Positions 1 to 8,338 of a DNA stretch of 11,707 nt are shown here, piece after piece (the first letter of the stretch is position 1; each line of letters begins with the position of its first letter). A program made the translations under genes and the position numbers. The notes beneath the pieces are model-generated. The model saw nothing but the letters and a program-made list of their open reading frames with translations, was not told where the DNA came from and did not search any database. Source of the DNA: H111-94 sp034436045 (GTDB lineage Bacteria; Chloroflexota; Ktedonobacteria; Ktedonobacterales; Ktedonobacteraceae); the NCBI GenBank assembly GCA_034436045.1, contig DAOTVZ010000177.1, forward strand, positions 1-11,707, written 5' to 3'.

Positions 1-261
1 CGGGTCATCCCATCCTGTATCGTTGGCTCGGCAGTGGCGGGAGCCTTGTCGATGTTCTTCGGCTGTCAACTGCGCGTCCCGCATGGGGGCATCTTCGTGG
101 TCTTCATTCCAAATGTAGTCTCCAACCTGCCACAGTACCTGCTCGCCATCGTGATTGGTAGTCTGGTCACGACTGCGGCGCTCTTCGTCGTCAAGCGCCG
201 CGTGCCGGTAGAGGAAGAGGAAGCAGAAGCAGAAGAAGCCGCTGTTACTGCAACAGCGTAA
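1..261 (+). CDS. PTS fructose-type EIIC permease, C-terminal end (partial)
   Basis: The frame is open from base 1 to the TAA at 259-261, so only the last 86 residues are present and the start lies outside the window. Visible are the segment AGALSMFFGCQLRVPHGGIF, a hydrophobic stretch (LPQYLLAIVIGSLVTTAALFVV) typical of a last transmembrane helix, a short basic stop-transfer segment (KRR), and an acidic Glu/Ala tail. The GGxxxMxFG...PHGG pattern is characteristic of the fructose/mannitol-type EIIC, the membrane channel that takes up and phosphorylates sugar using phosphate passed from HPr through EIIA and EIIB. The substrate (fructose or another sugar) cannot be decided from this end. The acidic tail beyond the last helix is probably cytoplasmic. 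A strong hairpin begins 19 bases after the stop. Confidence 0.85.
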   Translation, partial: RVIPSCIVGSAVAGALSMFFGCQLRVPHGGIFVVFIPNVVSNLPQYLLAIVIGSLVTTAALFVVKRRVPVEEEEAEAEEAAVTATA

Positions 262-279
262 GCTATCTCTGCAAGAAAC

Positions 280-324
280 AACAACGGGGAGAGACAATCA
301 TCGCGGTTGCCTCTCCCCGTTGTT
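280..324. terminator. Bidirectional hairpin terminator between convergent genes
   Basis: A perfect 14-base inverted repeat is seen: AACAACGGGGAGAG at 280-293 pairs with CTCTCCCCGTTGTT at 311-324. After one mismatch, three more pairs (295-297 with 307-309) close a 9-base loop. It sits between the stop of the PTS gene on the + strand and the stop of the MaoC/Pta gene on the - strand, so it can end both transcripts. Neither side has a clear U-run; the minus-strand exit (TGTTTCTTG) is the richer in T. Confidence 0.75.
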
Positions 325-335
325 ACTTATCCCTT

Positions 336-1739
336 TCATTTGCCATGTGCTAGTAGCACAGCGAGCGCGCAGGAGGCCATATGCGCCAGGGCACTATCGG
401 CACGACTGGTCAAAATGATCGGCACCCGCGCCCCCAGCACAATCCCTGTAGTCTGCGCTTCGGCCAGATACTCTAATTGTTTGGCAAGCATGTTGCCCGC
501 TTCCAGGTCTGGCACAACAAGGATATCAGCCTGCCCTGCGACCGGAGACGTAATCCCTTTCGCCTGGGCCGCCGCCGGTGAAACGGCGTTATCAAAGGCG
601 AGTGGACCATCCACAACGCCACCGGTGATCTGTCCACGATCCGCCATCTTACATAGCGCTGCCGCTTCCAGCGTGGAACGTATGGCCGGATTAACCGTCT
701 CCACCGCTGAGAGCAGTGCGACCTTTGGACGCTCGATACCCAGGATATGGGCCAGATCGATGGCATTTTGCACGATGTCGCGCTTAGCAGCCAGGTCTGG
801 TTCGATATTGAGAGCAGCATCAGTGATGAAGAGCGGACGCGGATAGGTAGGCACATCCATTACAAAGACATGGCTCATGCGGCGCTCCGTCGCCAGACCG
901 ATTTTGGGAGCAAGGACAGCATGCATCAGTTCATCGGTATGCAGACTGCCTTTCATCAGCGCCTCAACGTCACCCGCGCGCGCCAGGGCAACCGCTTGCT
1001 CTGCCGCAGCGTGGCTATGCTCCGTAGCAATCACCGGGTAGGGTGAGATATCCACTTTCAAGGAGGCCGCCGCCGCTTGAATCTTCTTTTGCGGCCCTAT
1101 CAGGACAGGAATGATCAGCCCGGCCCTGGCAGCTTCGATAGCTCCAAGCAAGGCATTCTCATCCACAGGATGAACGATAGCAGTGCGAATCGGCGGGTAC
1201 CCTTTCGCCATTTCAAGCAGATGCCGGTACCAGGTAGCATGATCGTGTAGATGCACCTCTGGCAACGCAACACGTGGGCGCTTCACTTTAACTGTTGGAG
1301 CGATGACCTCGGCTTTCCCACCGATAACCACCTGTCCTCGCTGATTGCTACACTGGCAGTCAAAGCTAACACGATGCCCATCTGCTTCCTTACCTGTGAC
1401 GGTGACAGTTACGGTAATCGTATCACCGATGATCACCGGATGATGAAATCGAAGTGTTTGCCCCAGATAAATCGTTCCTGGACCTGGCAGCATAGTCCCC
1501 AACACGGTGGAGATCAGGGATGCTCCCCACATACCATGAGCAATAATTGTATGAAACATGTCGCTACGTGCGTATTCCTCATCGACATGAGCGGGGTTGA
1601 CATCACCTGACATGACGGCGAAAAGTTCGATATCCTTCCTGCTCAATGTACGCACCAGGCTCGCGCTCTCCCCGATCTTTATTTCATCAAAGGTTCGGTT
1701 TTCAATAAACATCTGAGTTTCTAGCATATTCATAACCAT
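336..1739 (-). CDS. Bifunctional MaoC-type enoyl-CoA hydratase / phosphate acetyl(butyryl)transferase
   Basis: This 467-residue cytoplasmic protein has two domains. Residues about 11-148 form a MaoC hot-dog domain with the R-specific hydratase signature SGDVNPAH; D46 and H51 match the catalytic Asp/His dyad of PhaJ-type hydratases. Residues about 181-467 match the Pta/Ptb family (phosphotransacetylase or phosphotransbutyrylase), including LMKGSLHTDELMHAVL, FITDAALNIEP and the late VPDLEAGNMLAKQL segment. Such fusions are an established family annotated as bifunctional enoyl-CoA hydratase/phosphate acetyltransferase. The likely role is hydration of a short-chain enoyl-CoA and exchange of CoA for phosphate on an acyl-CoA, in fatty acid or butyrate-type metabolism; substrate chain length cannot be read here. 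The start ATG has a weak purine-rich stretch (GAGAAAGCGAAG) just upstream. Other in-frame ATGs follow at codons 3, 5 and 10, so the exact start is uncertain by a few codons. The gene is divergent from the 2082 gene and convergent with the PTS gene. Confidence 0.9.
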   Translation of the reverse strand: MVMNMLETQMFIENRTFDEIKIGESASLVRTLSRKDIELFAVMSGDVNPAHVDEEYARSDMFHTIIAHGMWGASLISTVLGTMLPGPGTIYLGQTLRFHHPVIIGDTITVTVTVTGKEADGHRVSFDCQCSNQRGQVVIGGKAEVIAPTVKVKRPRVALPEVHLHDHATWYRHLLEMAKGYPPIRTAIVHPVDENALLGAIEAARAGLIIPVLIGPQKKIQAAAASLKVDISPYPVIATEHSHAAAEQAVALARAGDVEALMKGSLHTDELMHAVLAPKIGLATERRMSHVFVMDVPTYPRPLFITDAALNIEPDLAAKRDIVQNAIDLAHILGIERPKVALLSAVETVNPAIRSTLEAAALCKMADRGQITGGVVDGPLAFDNAVSPAAAQAKGITSPVAGQADILVVPDLEAGNMLAKQLEYLAEAQTTGIVLGARVPIILTSRADSALAHMASCALAVLLAHGK

Positions 1740-2081
1740 ACTTCGCTTTCTCTGGCGGCAAGAGATGGAAAGACTTAGCTGTCTCCCGTTCTTTCACATA
1801 TATTCATCCGGCACATAGGATACTCTACAGGTATCATCAAACTATCACATAGGGCGAGGATATCCTCACAAGTTCATCACAAAACCACAACCGGGGAACT
1901 CAGGCACCAGGCTTAACAATCAGCAAAACCGCCTGACTCTATGGTATACTTGGTCTATAGTTGCTACCAGGGCAAGTCTACATAGCAGTATGCAGACTCA
2001 ATTGTTTCCTGGCGAGCGGGCGATTTTTATCCATATTGGGCAACAGTGCCGGTTCCTACCCTAGAAAAGAGAACAACTCCC
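1740..2081. other. Divergent intergenic region, 342 bases
   Basis: It must hold the promoters of the MaoC/Pta gene (-) and the Asp-box gene (+), but I see no pair of -35/-10 boxes I would trust on either strand. A perfect 12-base palindrome, GAGGATATCCTC at 1856-1867, could be an operator. A TATACT hexamer at 1945-1950 could be a -10 for the + gene, but no matching -35 is present. No RNA gene or coding frame is supported. The Asp-box frame stays open upstream of its start back to a TAG at 1983 but contains no usable start there except the GTG at 2046. Confidence 0.4.
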
Positions 2082-5000
2082 ATGCAGTATGAACCAGAAG
2101 AATCGTCTCATGCGCCATCTACCTCGTCTAAACCGCTGTCGGGCATCGATGCCAGCCTGCTCCACGCACTTGAATGGCGATTGATTGGCCCTCATCGCGG
2201 CGGGCGCGTGGTTGCGGTCGCCGGTGATCCGACAGACGCACAGGTCTTCTATTTTGGTTCGACGGGCGGTGGTGTCTGGAAGACGAGCGATGGCGGCCTC
2301 TCGTGGGAAAATATTTCGGACGGCTTTTTCAAACGTGCCTCAGTCGGGGCGCTGGCAGTCGCTCCCTCAGACCCCAATGTGATCTATGTTGGCATGGGCG
2401 AGACGACCATCCGCAGCAACGTTTCTCATGGCGATGGCGTCTATAAATCCACCGACAGAGGCAAAACCTGGTCACATCTCGGCCTGGCCGAGACGCAGCA
2501 GATCGCAAAAATACGTATTCACCCACATAATCCTGACCTGGTATATGTTGCCGCTTTTGGTCATGTATATGGCCCGAACAACGAACGTGGCATCTATCGC
2601 TCGCTGGATGGCGGTCAACACTGGCAACAGGTGCTTTTTCGCAGCCCTAAAGCTGGAGCTATTGACCTGGTCATAGACCCACACAATCCGCGTATCCTCT
2701 ACGCCGCCTTCTGGGAAGCGCAGCGCTTTCCTCACACACTTATCAGCGGCGGCGAAGGAAGCGGTATCTTTAAATCGACAGACGGCGGCGACAGTTGGAC
2801 GGAGATCACACGCAATCCCGGTCTACCAACAGGATTACTGGGCAAAATAGGCATCACCGTCTCACCGGCTCAACCGAACCGCGTCTGGGCGCTGATCGAG
2901 GCCGAGGATGGCGCGCTGTTCCGCTCCGATGACGGCGGCGCAACATGGTCACGCCTCAGCGAAGAGGGGGGCTTACGCCATCGCGCCTGGTATTATATGC
3001 ACATTTATGCTCATCCACAAAACGCGGACACGCTCTGGGTTCTCAACGTGCAAGCCTGGAAGTCCATTGACGGCGGGCGTACCTTTTTTGATGTTCCCAC
3101 CCCGCACGCTGATAATCACGATCTGTGGGTTGACCCACAGAATCCTCAGCGCATGATAGAGAGCAATGACGGCGGCGCGTGTGTCTCCTTCAATGGTGGT
3201 GCAAGCTGGTCTACCCAGTATAATCAACCCACCGCAGAGTTTTATCACGTGACCACTGATACGCAAGTACCCTATCGCGTATACGGCAGCCAGCAAGACA
3301 ACACGAGCATCAGTCTGCCCAGTCGCTCGGCGCTAGCCGGTATCACACAGATAGATTGGTACGATGTGGGCGGTGGCGAGAGTGGCTATATCGCGGTGCG
3401 CCCCGACAACCCGAATATCGTGTATGCGGGCAACTACCAGGGTTACCTCACGCGCTATGACCATCGCACGCAGCAATCGCACAATATCGCCGTCTGGCCA
3501 GAACTTGCATCAGGCTGGGGTGCTAAAGATCAGAAATATCGCTTTCAGTGGACCTGCCCCATTCTGCTCTCGCCGCATGACCCGAACATCCTGTATACCA
3601 CCGGCAACTATGTGTTTCGCTCAACCGACGAAGGTAAGAGCTGGCAGATTCTCAGCCCCGACCTTACACGCGATGACCCGACCACGCTGGAACCGTCGGG
3701 CGGCCCCATTACGAAAGATAATACCGGCGCTGAATATTACGGCACAATTTTCGCCTTCGCCGAATCGCCGCTTGCACGCGGCCTGTTCTGGGCCGGTTCC
3801 GATGACGGTTTGATCCATATCTCGCGCGATAACGGCACAACATGGCAGAACATAACACCCGCAGCATTGCCCGAATGGAGCCTCATTTCCATTATCGAGC
3901 CTTCACCGCATGATCCGGCCACCGCCTACGTTGCCGCAACCTGTTATAAACGCGACGACTTCAACCCCTACCTTTTCAAGACCAACGACTACGGCGCAAC
4001 CTGGACAAAGATTACAGATGGTATTCCCAGCACCGCTTTCACGCGCGTGATACGCGAAGACCCGCTGCGACAGGGCCTGTTATTCGCGGGAACGGAAACT
4101 GGCCTCTATATCTCATTTGATGCAGGGGAACATTGGCAATCCTGGCAACTTAACCTGCCCATCGTTCCCATTCACGACCTGGTCATCAAAGACAACGATC
4201 TCGTCGTCGCGACGCACGGTCGTTCTTTCTGGATACTGGATGATATTACGCCATTGCGCCAGATGAGCGAGGAGATTCAGAATCGTTCCGTTCACCTGTT
4301 TACTCCACGCCCGACCGTGCGCTATATGACCGTAGGCGGCTTCTCTCAAGTGCCAACCGCCGGTAAATATTATCGCAAAACCGGCGTGACTACCATCACC
4401 GCGACCCGCATCCAGAAGGCCGATGGTGAAACGGTTGATATCAACCTGGATGCAGGGCAAAATCCGCCTGATGGCGTGATTGTGACCTATTATCTCAAGC
4501 AGAAACCTTCAGAGGAAGTAAAGCTGGTCTTTCTTGACGCGCAGGGGAACGAGATACGAACATTTTCGAGCATAGAGCAGCAGGCAAAGCAGGGAAGTTC
4601 AACGAAGGCATCAAACTCGAATAATAAAGATAAAAAGGAGCGGCGTGTACCGGTAGAGGCTGGCACGAATCGTTTTGTCTGGGATATGCGCTATCCTGGC
4701 GCGAGCAAGGTAGATGGTTTCGCTGGCGGTGACATGGCGCTGCTGGGGCCGGTAGTTGCACCGGGTCGCTATCAAGTACGCCTTGTGGTGGGAGAAGAAC
4801 AGCAGAGCGCGTCCTTCGAGATTCGCAAAGATCAGCGTGTAACAGCGACACAGGAAGATTTGGAAGCTCAACTCGCGCTCCGACTGCGTATCCGTGACAA
4901 ACTCTCGGAGACGCATGATGCCATCAGCAGGCTGAGAGACCTGCGCCAGCAAGTAGAAGCCTTGATGCAGCGCGTGCATGAGCAAGAGGCAGAGCAGGCA

Positions 5001-5306
5001 ATTGCACAGATGGGTAAGTCCATCGTGGAGCAGTTCTCTTCGATTGAGGAGGAACTGATTCAGGTCAAGGCCAAAGTCAGGCAGGACACGTTGAACCATC
5101 CAGCGAAGCTGAATGTAAAACTGGCGGCGCTTGGCGGCGTGGTTGCCAGTGCTGATGCGGCTCCGACCCAACAAATGTACGCGCTCTTCGACGACCTGTC
5201 AGCCCGCGTTGACGCTCAACTCCGGCGTTTGCAAGAGGTCATCGAGAGAGACGTGCAAGCCTTCAACAGATTAGTACGCGAGGCAGGAGTACCGGCCATC
5301 GGCTAA
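2082..5306 (+). CDS. WD40/YVTN/BNR-like (VPS10/sortilin-type) Asp-box repeat protein
   Basis: The protein is 1,074 residues from ATG 2082. A GTG at 2046 would add 12 residues; I prefer the ATG because AAAAGAG lies upstream of it and nothing similar lies upstream of the GTG. The first ~700 residues form one or more beta-propellers with repeated Asp-box motifs (S-x-D-x-G-x-T-W) at about 69, 123, 174, 232, 282, 328, 370, 514, 581, 634 and 678. The order of conserved blocks (WRLIGPHRGGRVVAVAGDP, then GVWKTSDGG, DNHDLWVDP, NDGGACVSFNGG) matches the large bacterial family often called glycosyl hydrolase or VPS10-domain protein, whose biochemical function is not established. A beta-sandwich-like stretch follows (about 790-920), then a charged, probably helical segment (about 925-1070). 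No hydrophobic signal peptide is seen at either start, unlike many relatives, so the protein may be cytoplasmic. No catalytic residues can be assigned, so a hydrolase activity should not be assumed. Confidence 0.85.
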   Translation: MQYEPEESSHAPSTSSKPLSGIDASLLHALEWRLIGPHRGGRVVAVAGDPTDAQVFYFGSTGGGVWKTSDGGLSWENISDGFFKRASVGALAVAPSDPNVIYVGMGETTIRSNVSHGDGVYKSTDRGKTWSHLGLAETQQIAKIRIHPHNPDLVYVAAFGHVYGPNNERGIYRSLDGGQHWQQVLFRSPKAGAIDLVIDPHNPRILYAAFWEAQRFPHTLISGGEGSGIFKSTDGGDSWTEITRNPGLPTGLLGKIGITVSPAQPNRVWALIEAEDGALFRSDDGGATWSRLSEEGGLRHRAWYYMHIYAHPQNADTLWVLNVQAWKSIDGGRTFFDVPTPHADNHDLWVDPQNPQRMIESNDGGACVSFNGGASWSTQYNQPTAEFYHVTTDTQVPYRVYGSQQDNTSISLPSRSALAGITQIDWYDVGGGESGYIAVRPDNPNIVYAGNYQGYLTRYDHRTQQSHNIAVWPELASGWGAKDQKYRFQWTCPILLSPHDPNILYTTGNYVFRSTDEGKSWQILSPDLTRDDPTTLEPSGGPITKDNTGAEYYGTIFAFAESPLARGLFWAGSDDGLIHISRDNGTTWQNITPAALPEWSLISIIEPSPHDPATAYVAATCYKRDDFNPYLFKTNDYGATWTKITDGIPSTAFTRVIREDPLRQGLLFAGTETGLYISFDAGEHWQSWQLNLPIVPIHDLVIKDNDLVVATHGRSFWILDDITPLRQMSEEIQNRSVHLFTPRPTVRYMTVGGFSQVPTAGKYYRKTGVTTITATRIQKADGETVDINLDAGQNPPDGVIVTYYLKQKPSEEVKLVFLDAQGNEIRTFSSIEQQAKQGSSTKASNSNNKDKKERRVPVEAGTNRFVWDMRYPGASKVDGFAGGDMALLGPVVAPGRYQVRLVVGEEQQSASFEIRKDQRVTATQEDLEAQLALRLRIRDKLSETHDAISRLRDLRQQVEALMQRVHEQEAEQAIAQMGKSIVEQFSSIEEELIQVKAKVRQDTLNHPAKLNVKLAALGGVVASADAAPTQQMYALFDDLSARVDAQLRRLQEVIERDVQAFNRLVREAGVPAIG

Positions 5307-5433
5307 GGCGTGCCGCAGGAAATTGAGCGAAGAGCCAGGAGAGATAGCAAAGCCTGAGATGACCAGACCATTCTTACCGTAGAGATATGCTATGGTAGCC
5401 TGCCTTGTCAAGCCACAAAGGCACAACAGATGC

Positions 5434-5463
5434 TAGACAAGATGCCTTCCTCTCTGGTATGCT
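5434..5463 (+). promoter_or_regulatory. Candidate leaderless promoter of the XPB/Bax1 operon
   Basis: TAGACA at 5434-5439 (five of six matches to TTGACA) is followed after 18 bases by TATGCT at 5458-5463 (four of six to TATAAT, including the key A2 and T6). Transcription would start about six or seven bases later, at the A of the helicase ATG (5470). This fits the lack of any Shine-Dalgarno before that ATG. Prediction by eye only. Confidence 0.5.
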
Positions 5464-5470
5464 CATACCA
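5455..5470. repeat. 16-base dyad over the -10 box and start codon
   Basis: TGGTATG (5455-5461) and CATACCA (5464-5470) form a perfect 7-base inverted repeat around a 2-base centre. It covers the candidate -10 and ends on the A of the start codon. The position suits a repressor operator; it could also be chance, as the arms are short. Confidence 0.45.
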
Positions 5471-6873
5471 TGAGTACGAACAAACGTTTGTTTTTTCAAG
5501 GGGGAACCCTGGTACTCGACGGAGGGATGGCCGAGGAGACAATGCCTGCTCCTTTCGCCTGGATCAATGGCCGATGGCGCTGTCCCGCCTACGTCTATGG
5601 CACGCTGCTACCCTGGCTGGCTCAGCAGCATATTACCGATCAGGTGCCACGCTGGCAGCCGCTGCATATCATGTTACTGGATACGCGAGAACTCTACGAC
5701 TATCAGCAAGCAGCCCTCGCTGCCTGGGAGCAGGCCCAGCGACGCGGGAGCGTGGTACTGCCAACGGGAGCGGGCAAAACACTGGTCGCCATCTACGCCA
5801 TCTTGCGCGTCAACCGCTCGGCAGTCGTCGTCTGCCCCACCGTAGACCTTCTGCACCAGTGGTATAGCCGCCTGCGCTCGGCCTTTGCCTGCGAGGTCGG
5901 CGTCTACTATGGTGGAGAAAAGCTGCTGCATTCACTCATGGTCACAACCTACCATTCGCTGGGTGATCTCATGGCAGAGTATGGCGCGCACTACAAGTTG
6001 ATTATCTTCGACGAGGTTCATCACTTGCCCGCCAGAGCCTGGGGCGAAGCTGCTTTCATGGCTCCCGCTCCCTGTCGCCTGGGCCTGACCGCTACCTATC
6101 CAACGGAAGAGGAACAACGCGAGGCGCGGGGCCGCTGGAACCTGGATGAACTGATCGGGCCACTGGTCTTCGTGCAACGCATGGAGGAACTGGTAGGAGA
6201 GCAGTTGGCTCACTATCGCACCCAGCGGCTGCGCGTCTCCCTGACGCCGCAGGAACGCCAACTTTACGAACGCGACCACGCCCTCTACATGGGTTTTGTG
6301 CGAGCGCGGCAGTTGCCCAGGCGTTTTGGGGGAGGCTGGCTGCGCGAATTGATGCGCCTCTCAGCCAGCGACCGTGAAGCGCGGACAGCCTTGCTGGCCC
6401 GCCAGCGCGTGCTGCACCTCCTGGCAGGCTGCCAGGGCAAGCTTCAGGCGGTCGAGTCCCTTTTGCACGAGCATAGCAACGACCTCTGCCTCATCTTCAC
6501 CGAGAACAACAGCGTTGCCTACACCCTGGCTCGTCGTTTGCTGATTCCGGTCATCAGCCACGAGACAAGGGCAGCCGAGCGCAAGGACATCCTCGACGGT
6601 TTTGCCGAGCGACGCTACCGCGCTATCATCACCTCACGAGTTCTTAATGAAGGGGTGGATGTGCCGGAGGCGAAAGTGGCGATCATCCTGGGTGGGACGG
6701 CTGGCGCGCGCGAGTATTTGCAACGCTTAGGACGTGTGTTGCGCAAAGTAGAGAACCGGCAGGCGGTTCTCTATGAGATACTTGTCCGCGATACGGTGGA
6801 GGAGGGCCGGGCGCATCGACGACGAAAGGCAGTCAAAGCACAGCAGCAGGAGGTGAAGCGTGCTGACGGCTGA
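5470..6873 (+). CDS. XPB/RAD25-type SF2 DNA helicase
   Basis: This 467-residue ATP-dependent DNA helicase/translocase belongs to superfamily 2, XPB-like. Residues 1-65 resemble the short N-terminal module of prokaryotic XPBs (FFQGGTLVLDGG, then FAWINGRWRCPAY). Motor motifs are in order: Walker A LPTGAGKT (97-104), motif II DEVHH (181-185), motif III LTAT (206-209), motif V LNEGVDVP (392-399) and motif VI QRLGRVLR (418-425). These cover both RecA-like lobes, so the protein should be active. Archaeal XPB opens DNA for its partner nuclease Bax1 in a repair-type reaction, and here the partner gene follows directly. The start is set by the conserved N-terminal block; there is no Shine-Dalgarno, and a -10-like box six bases upstream points to a leaderless message. 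A later ATG (5542) with GAGGAG four bases before it would cut into that block and is less likely. The last 14 bases overlap the next gene. Confidence 0.9.
   Translation: MSTNKRLFFQGGTLVLDGGMAEETMPAPFAWINGRWRCPAYVYGTLLPWLAQQHITDQVPRWQPLHIMLLDTRELYDYQQAALAAWEQAQRRGSVVLPTGAGKTLVAIYAILRVNRSAVVVCPTVDLLHQWYSRLRSAFACEVGVYYGGEKLLHSLMVTTYHSLGDLMAEYGAHYKLIIFDEVHHLPARAWGEAAFMAPAPCRLGLTATYPTEEEQREARGRWNLDELIGPLVFVQRMEELVGEQLAHYRTQRLRVSLTPQERQLYERDHALYMGFVRARQLPRRFGGGWLRELMRLSASDREARTALLARQRVLHLLAGCQGKLQAVESLLHEHSNDLCLIFTENNSVAYTLARRLLIPVISHETRAAERKDILDGFAERRYRAIITSRVLNEGVDVPEAKVAIILGGTAGAREYLQRLGRVLRKVENRQAVLYEILVRDTVEEGRAHRRRKAVKAQQQEVKRADG
6848..6853 (+). promoter_or_regulatory. Shine-Dalgarno deciding the GTG start of the nuclease gene
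   Basis: A perfect AGGAGG (within AGGAGGTGA) lies inside the end of the helicase gene, with six bases before GTG 6860. It fixes the GTG as the start and indicates translation from the same message as the helicase. Confidence 0.85.
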
Positions 6874-8137
6874 TCTGGTGCGTCCCTTCCTGCTGCGTTC
6901 AGGCAACAGGTTAGAGGTGCAATGGCTGGATGAAAGCAATAGCTTGTGGCTGCAAACCGCCAGCGATCTCATCACACTTTTCCAACACATGCGTGGGCAG
7001 ACCAGGGCCGACTGGGAGGCAGCGTTAGTGGCTTATGAGGGCAACCGCACGGATTATCTCATCGTGCGAGGATTGGCGAAAGTGCTGACAGATGCAGCGA
7101 CGTTTGCACCTCGCGCTACCCCCTATGCACCCGGCGAGGTGCGTCGGCGACTCTTCGAGCGAGGGCCGATCTTTGCCACACCGGAGGTATGTCATCCTCA
7201 CACGCGCACAGAGGTGATGCAGCAACTCGCCGCAGAGATAGGCACAAGTGAAGCAGAACTGGAGCAGGCGCTATTTGCGGATCGGGTCGAGGAACAGCTC
7301 CTTATCGACACAGGGCCATGCTGGACGCCTGGGCAATTGTTGGCCCGCTACAACCTGGAACTGGCGCGCGGTGTGCTCTACACAGCTACAACGGTGCGCA
7401 TTGAGGTCTACGATGGCTTCAAAGACCTCTGGAAATATCTCAAACTGTTCCAACTCATGTTCTGGGGTCAACCCTTAGCGGGCGGAGGCTATCAACTGGA
7501 CCTGGCCGGGCCGATCTCGCCCTTTGTGCGCAGTACGACGCGCTATGGACGAGCCTTCGCTGCCTTCCTGCCCGCTGTGCTGCTCTGTGAACGCTGGTCG
7601 TTGACCGCAGAGGTATATACCCATCTGTGTTCGCACGCCCTGATTTACCATCTCGACCACAGCAGCCCGCTGCGGAGTTCTTTCAAGGCCAGTGGCCTCT
7701 ATGATAGCCGCCTGGAACGCGAATTTGCCCAGGAGTTCACGGAGTTGCAGGAAAAATTCGGTTCCGAGCGCAATGGGTGGAGGCTTGAGCGAGAACGCGA
7801 GGTGCTGCTGCTGGACGACACAGTAATGATCCCCGATTTCGTTGCCACTCACGCGCTAGACCCTGCACGCAAACTCCTCATCGAACTGGTCGGCTATTGG
7901 ACACCTACCTACCTGCGCCGCAAGATCGACAAGGTACGCGCAGCAGAATGTCGGCACCTGTTGTTGCTGGTCTACCAGGGACTCAACCTCACGCAAGAGA
8001 GCTTTGCCGATGTGGCAAGCGAGGTGCTGTTCTTCCCACGCAAACCAGTCATCAAAGAGGTCTTGACTGTCATGGAGGCAATGGCCGAGCGGCTCTACGG
8101 GCCACTAAGCAAGCCCAAAAGCACTAATCGTCAATAA
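6860..8137 (+). CDS. Bax1-type nuclease (DUF790 family), partner of XPB
   Basis: This 425-residue protein starts at GTG, 14 bases inside the helicase gene. It matches the DUF790 family, which includes archaeal Bax1 (binds archaeal XPB), a structure-specific nuclease that works with XPB. The N-terminal ~100 residues begin with the typical LTADLVRP block. The middle is mostly helical, with ELARGVLYTAT at about 168-177. The C-terminal region holds a PD-(D/E)XK nuclease core: P325-D326 in MIPDF, then E342 in LIELVGYWTPTYLRRK, with K355 or K358 as the following lysine. E286/E288 in SRLEREF may also help bind metal. All expected acidic residues are present, so it should be active. Operon layout and overlap indicate that helicase and nuclease are made together and probably form a complex in nucleotide-excision-like DNA repair; a defence role is possible but nothing in the sequence demands it. 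The tail after about residue 415 is polar and not conserved-looking. Confidence 0.9.
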   Translation: MLTADLVRPFLLRSGNRLEVQWLDESNSLWLQTASDLITLFQHMRGQTRADWEAALVAYEGNRTDYLIVRGLAKVLTDAATFAPRATPYAPGEVRRRLFERGPIFATPEVCHPHTRTEVMQQLAAEIGTSEAELEQALFADRVEEQLLIDTGPCWTPGQLLARYNLELARGVLYTATTVRIEVYDGFKDLWKYLKLFQLMFWGQPLAGGGYQLDLAGPISPFVRSTTRYGRAFAAFLPAVLLCERWSLTAEVYTHLCSHALIYHLDHSSPLRSSFKASGLYDSRLEREFAQEFTELQEKFGSERNGWRLEREREVLLLDDTVMIPDFVATHALDPARKLLIELVGYWTPTYLRRKIDKVRAAECRHLLLLVYQGLNLTQESFADVASEVLFFPRKPVIKEVLTVMEAMAERLYGPLSKPKSTNRQ

Positions 8138-8338
8138 GACCAATTACCTCTACTGCTCCCGCTGCACCGGAGAAACTCTATGCAGCTAGTTGAGGAAAAC
8201 ACAATCTGAGTATAGAAAGCATGAGGAAGAATAGCAATGTCCATACCAGTACATGAGCATTACTGACAGATATGTTTTTACACCTGCTCCAAGAAAAGCC
8301 ATCTCCTATCCCGATTACGAGGCGTAATCTGCAAACTC
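8138..8338. other. Convergent intergenic region with a small dyad
   Basis: This 201-base spacer lies between the nuclease gene (+) and the pentapeptide-TIR gene (-). The only clear structure is GATTACG (8313-8319) / CGTAATC (8323-8329), a 7-base stem with an AGG loop, nine bases beyond the TIR stop. It may act as a weak terminator for that gene, but no U-run follows. I see no coding frame that looks real; an open minus frame crossing into the TIR gene is a shadow. Confidence 0.35.

Noticed and set aside
307..846. Plus-strand 179-codon open frame antisense to the MaoC/Pta gene
   Set aside because: The minus-strand frame has clear two-domain homology; this one is a shadow in G+C-rich coding DNA.
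4611..5174. Minus-strand 187-codon open frame inside the Asp-box gene
   Set aside because: It lies wholly antisense to a well-supported gene and has no recognisable domain or ribosome site.
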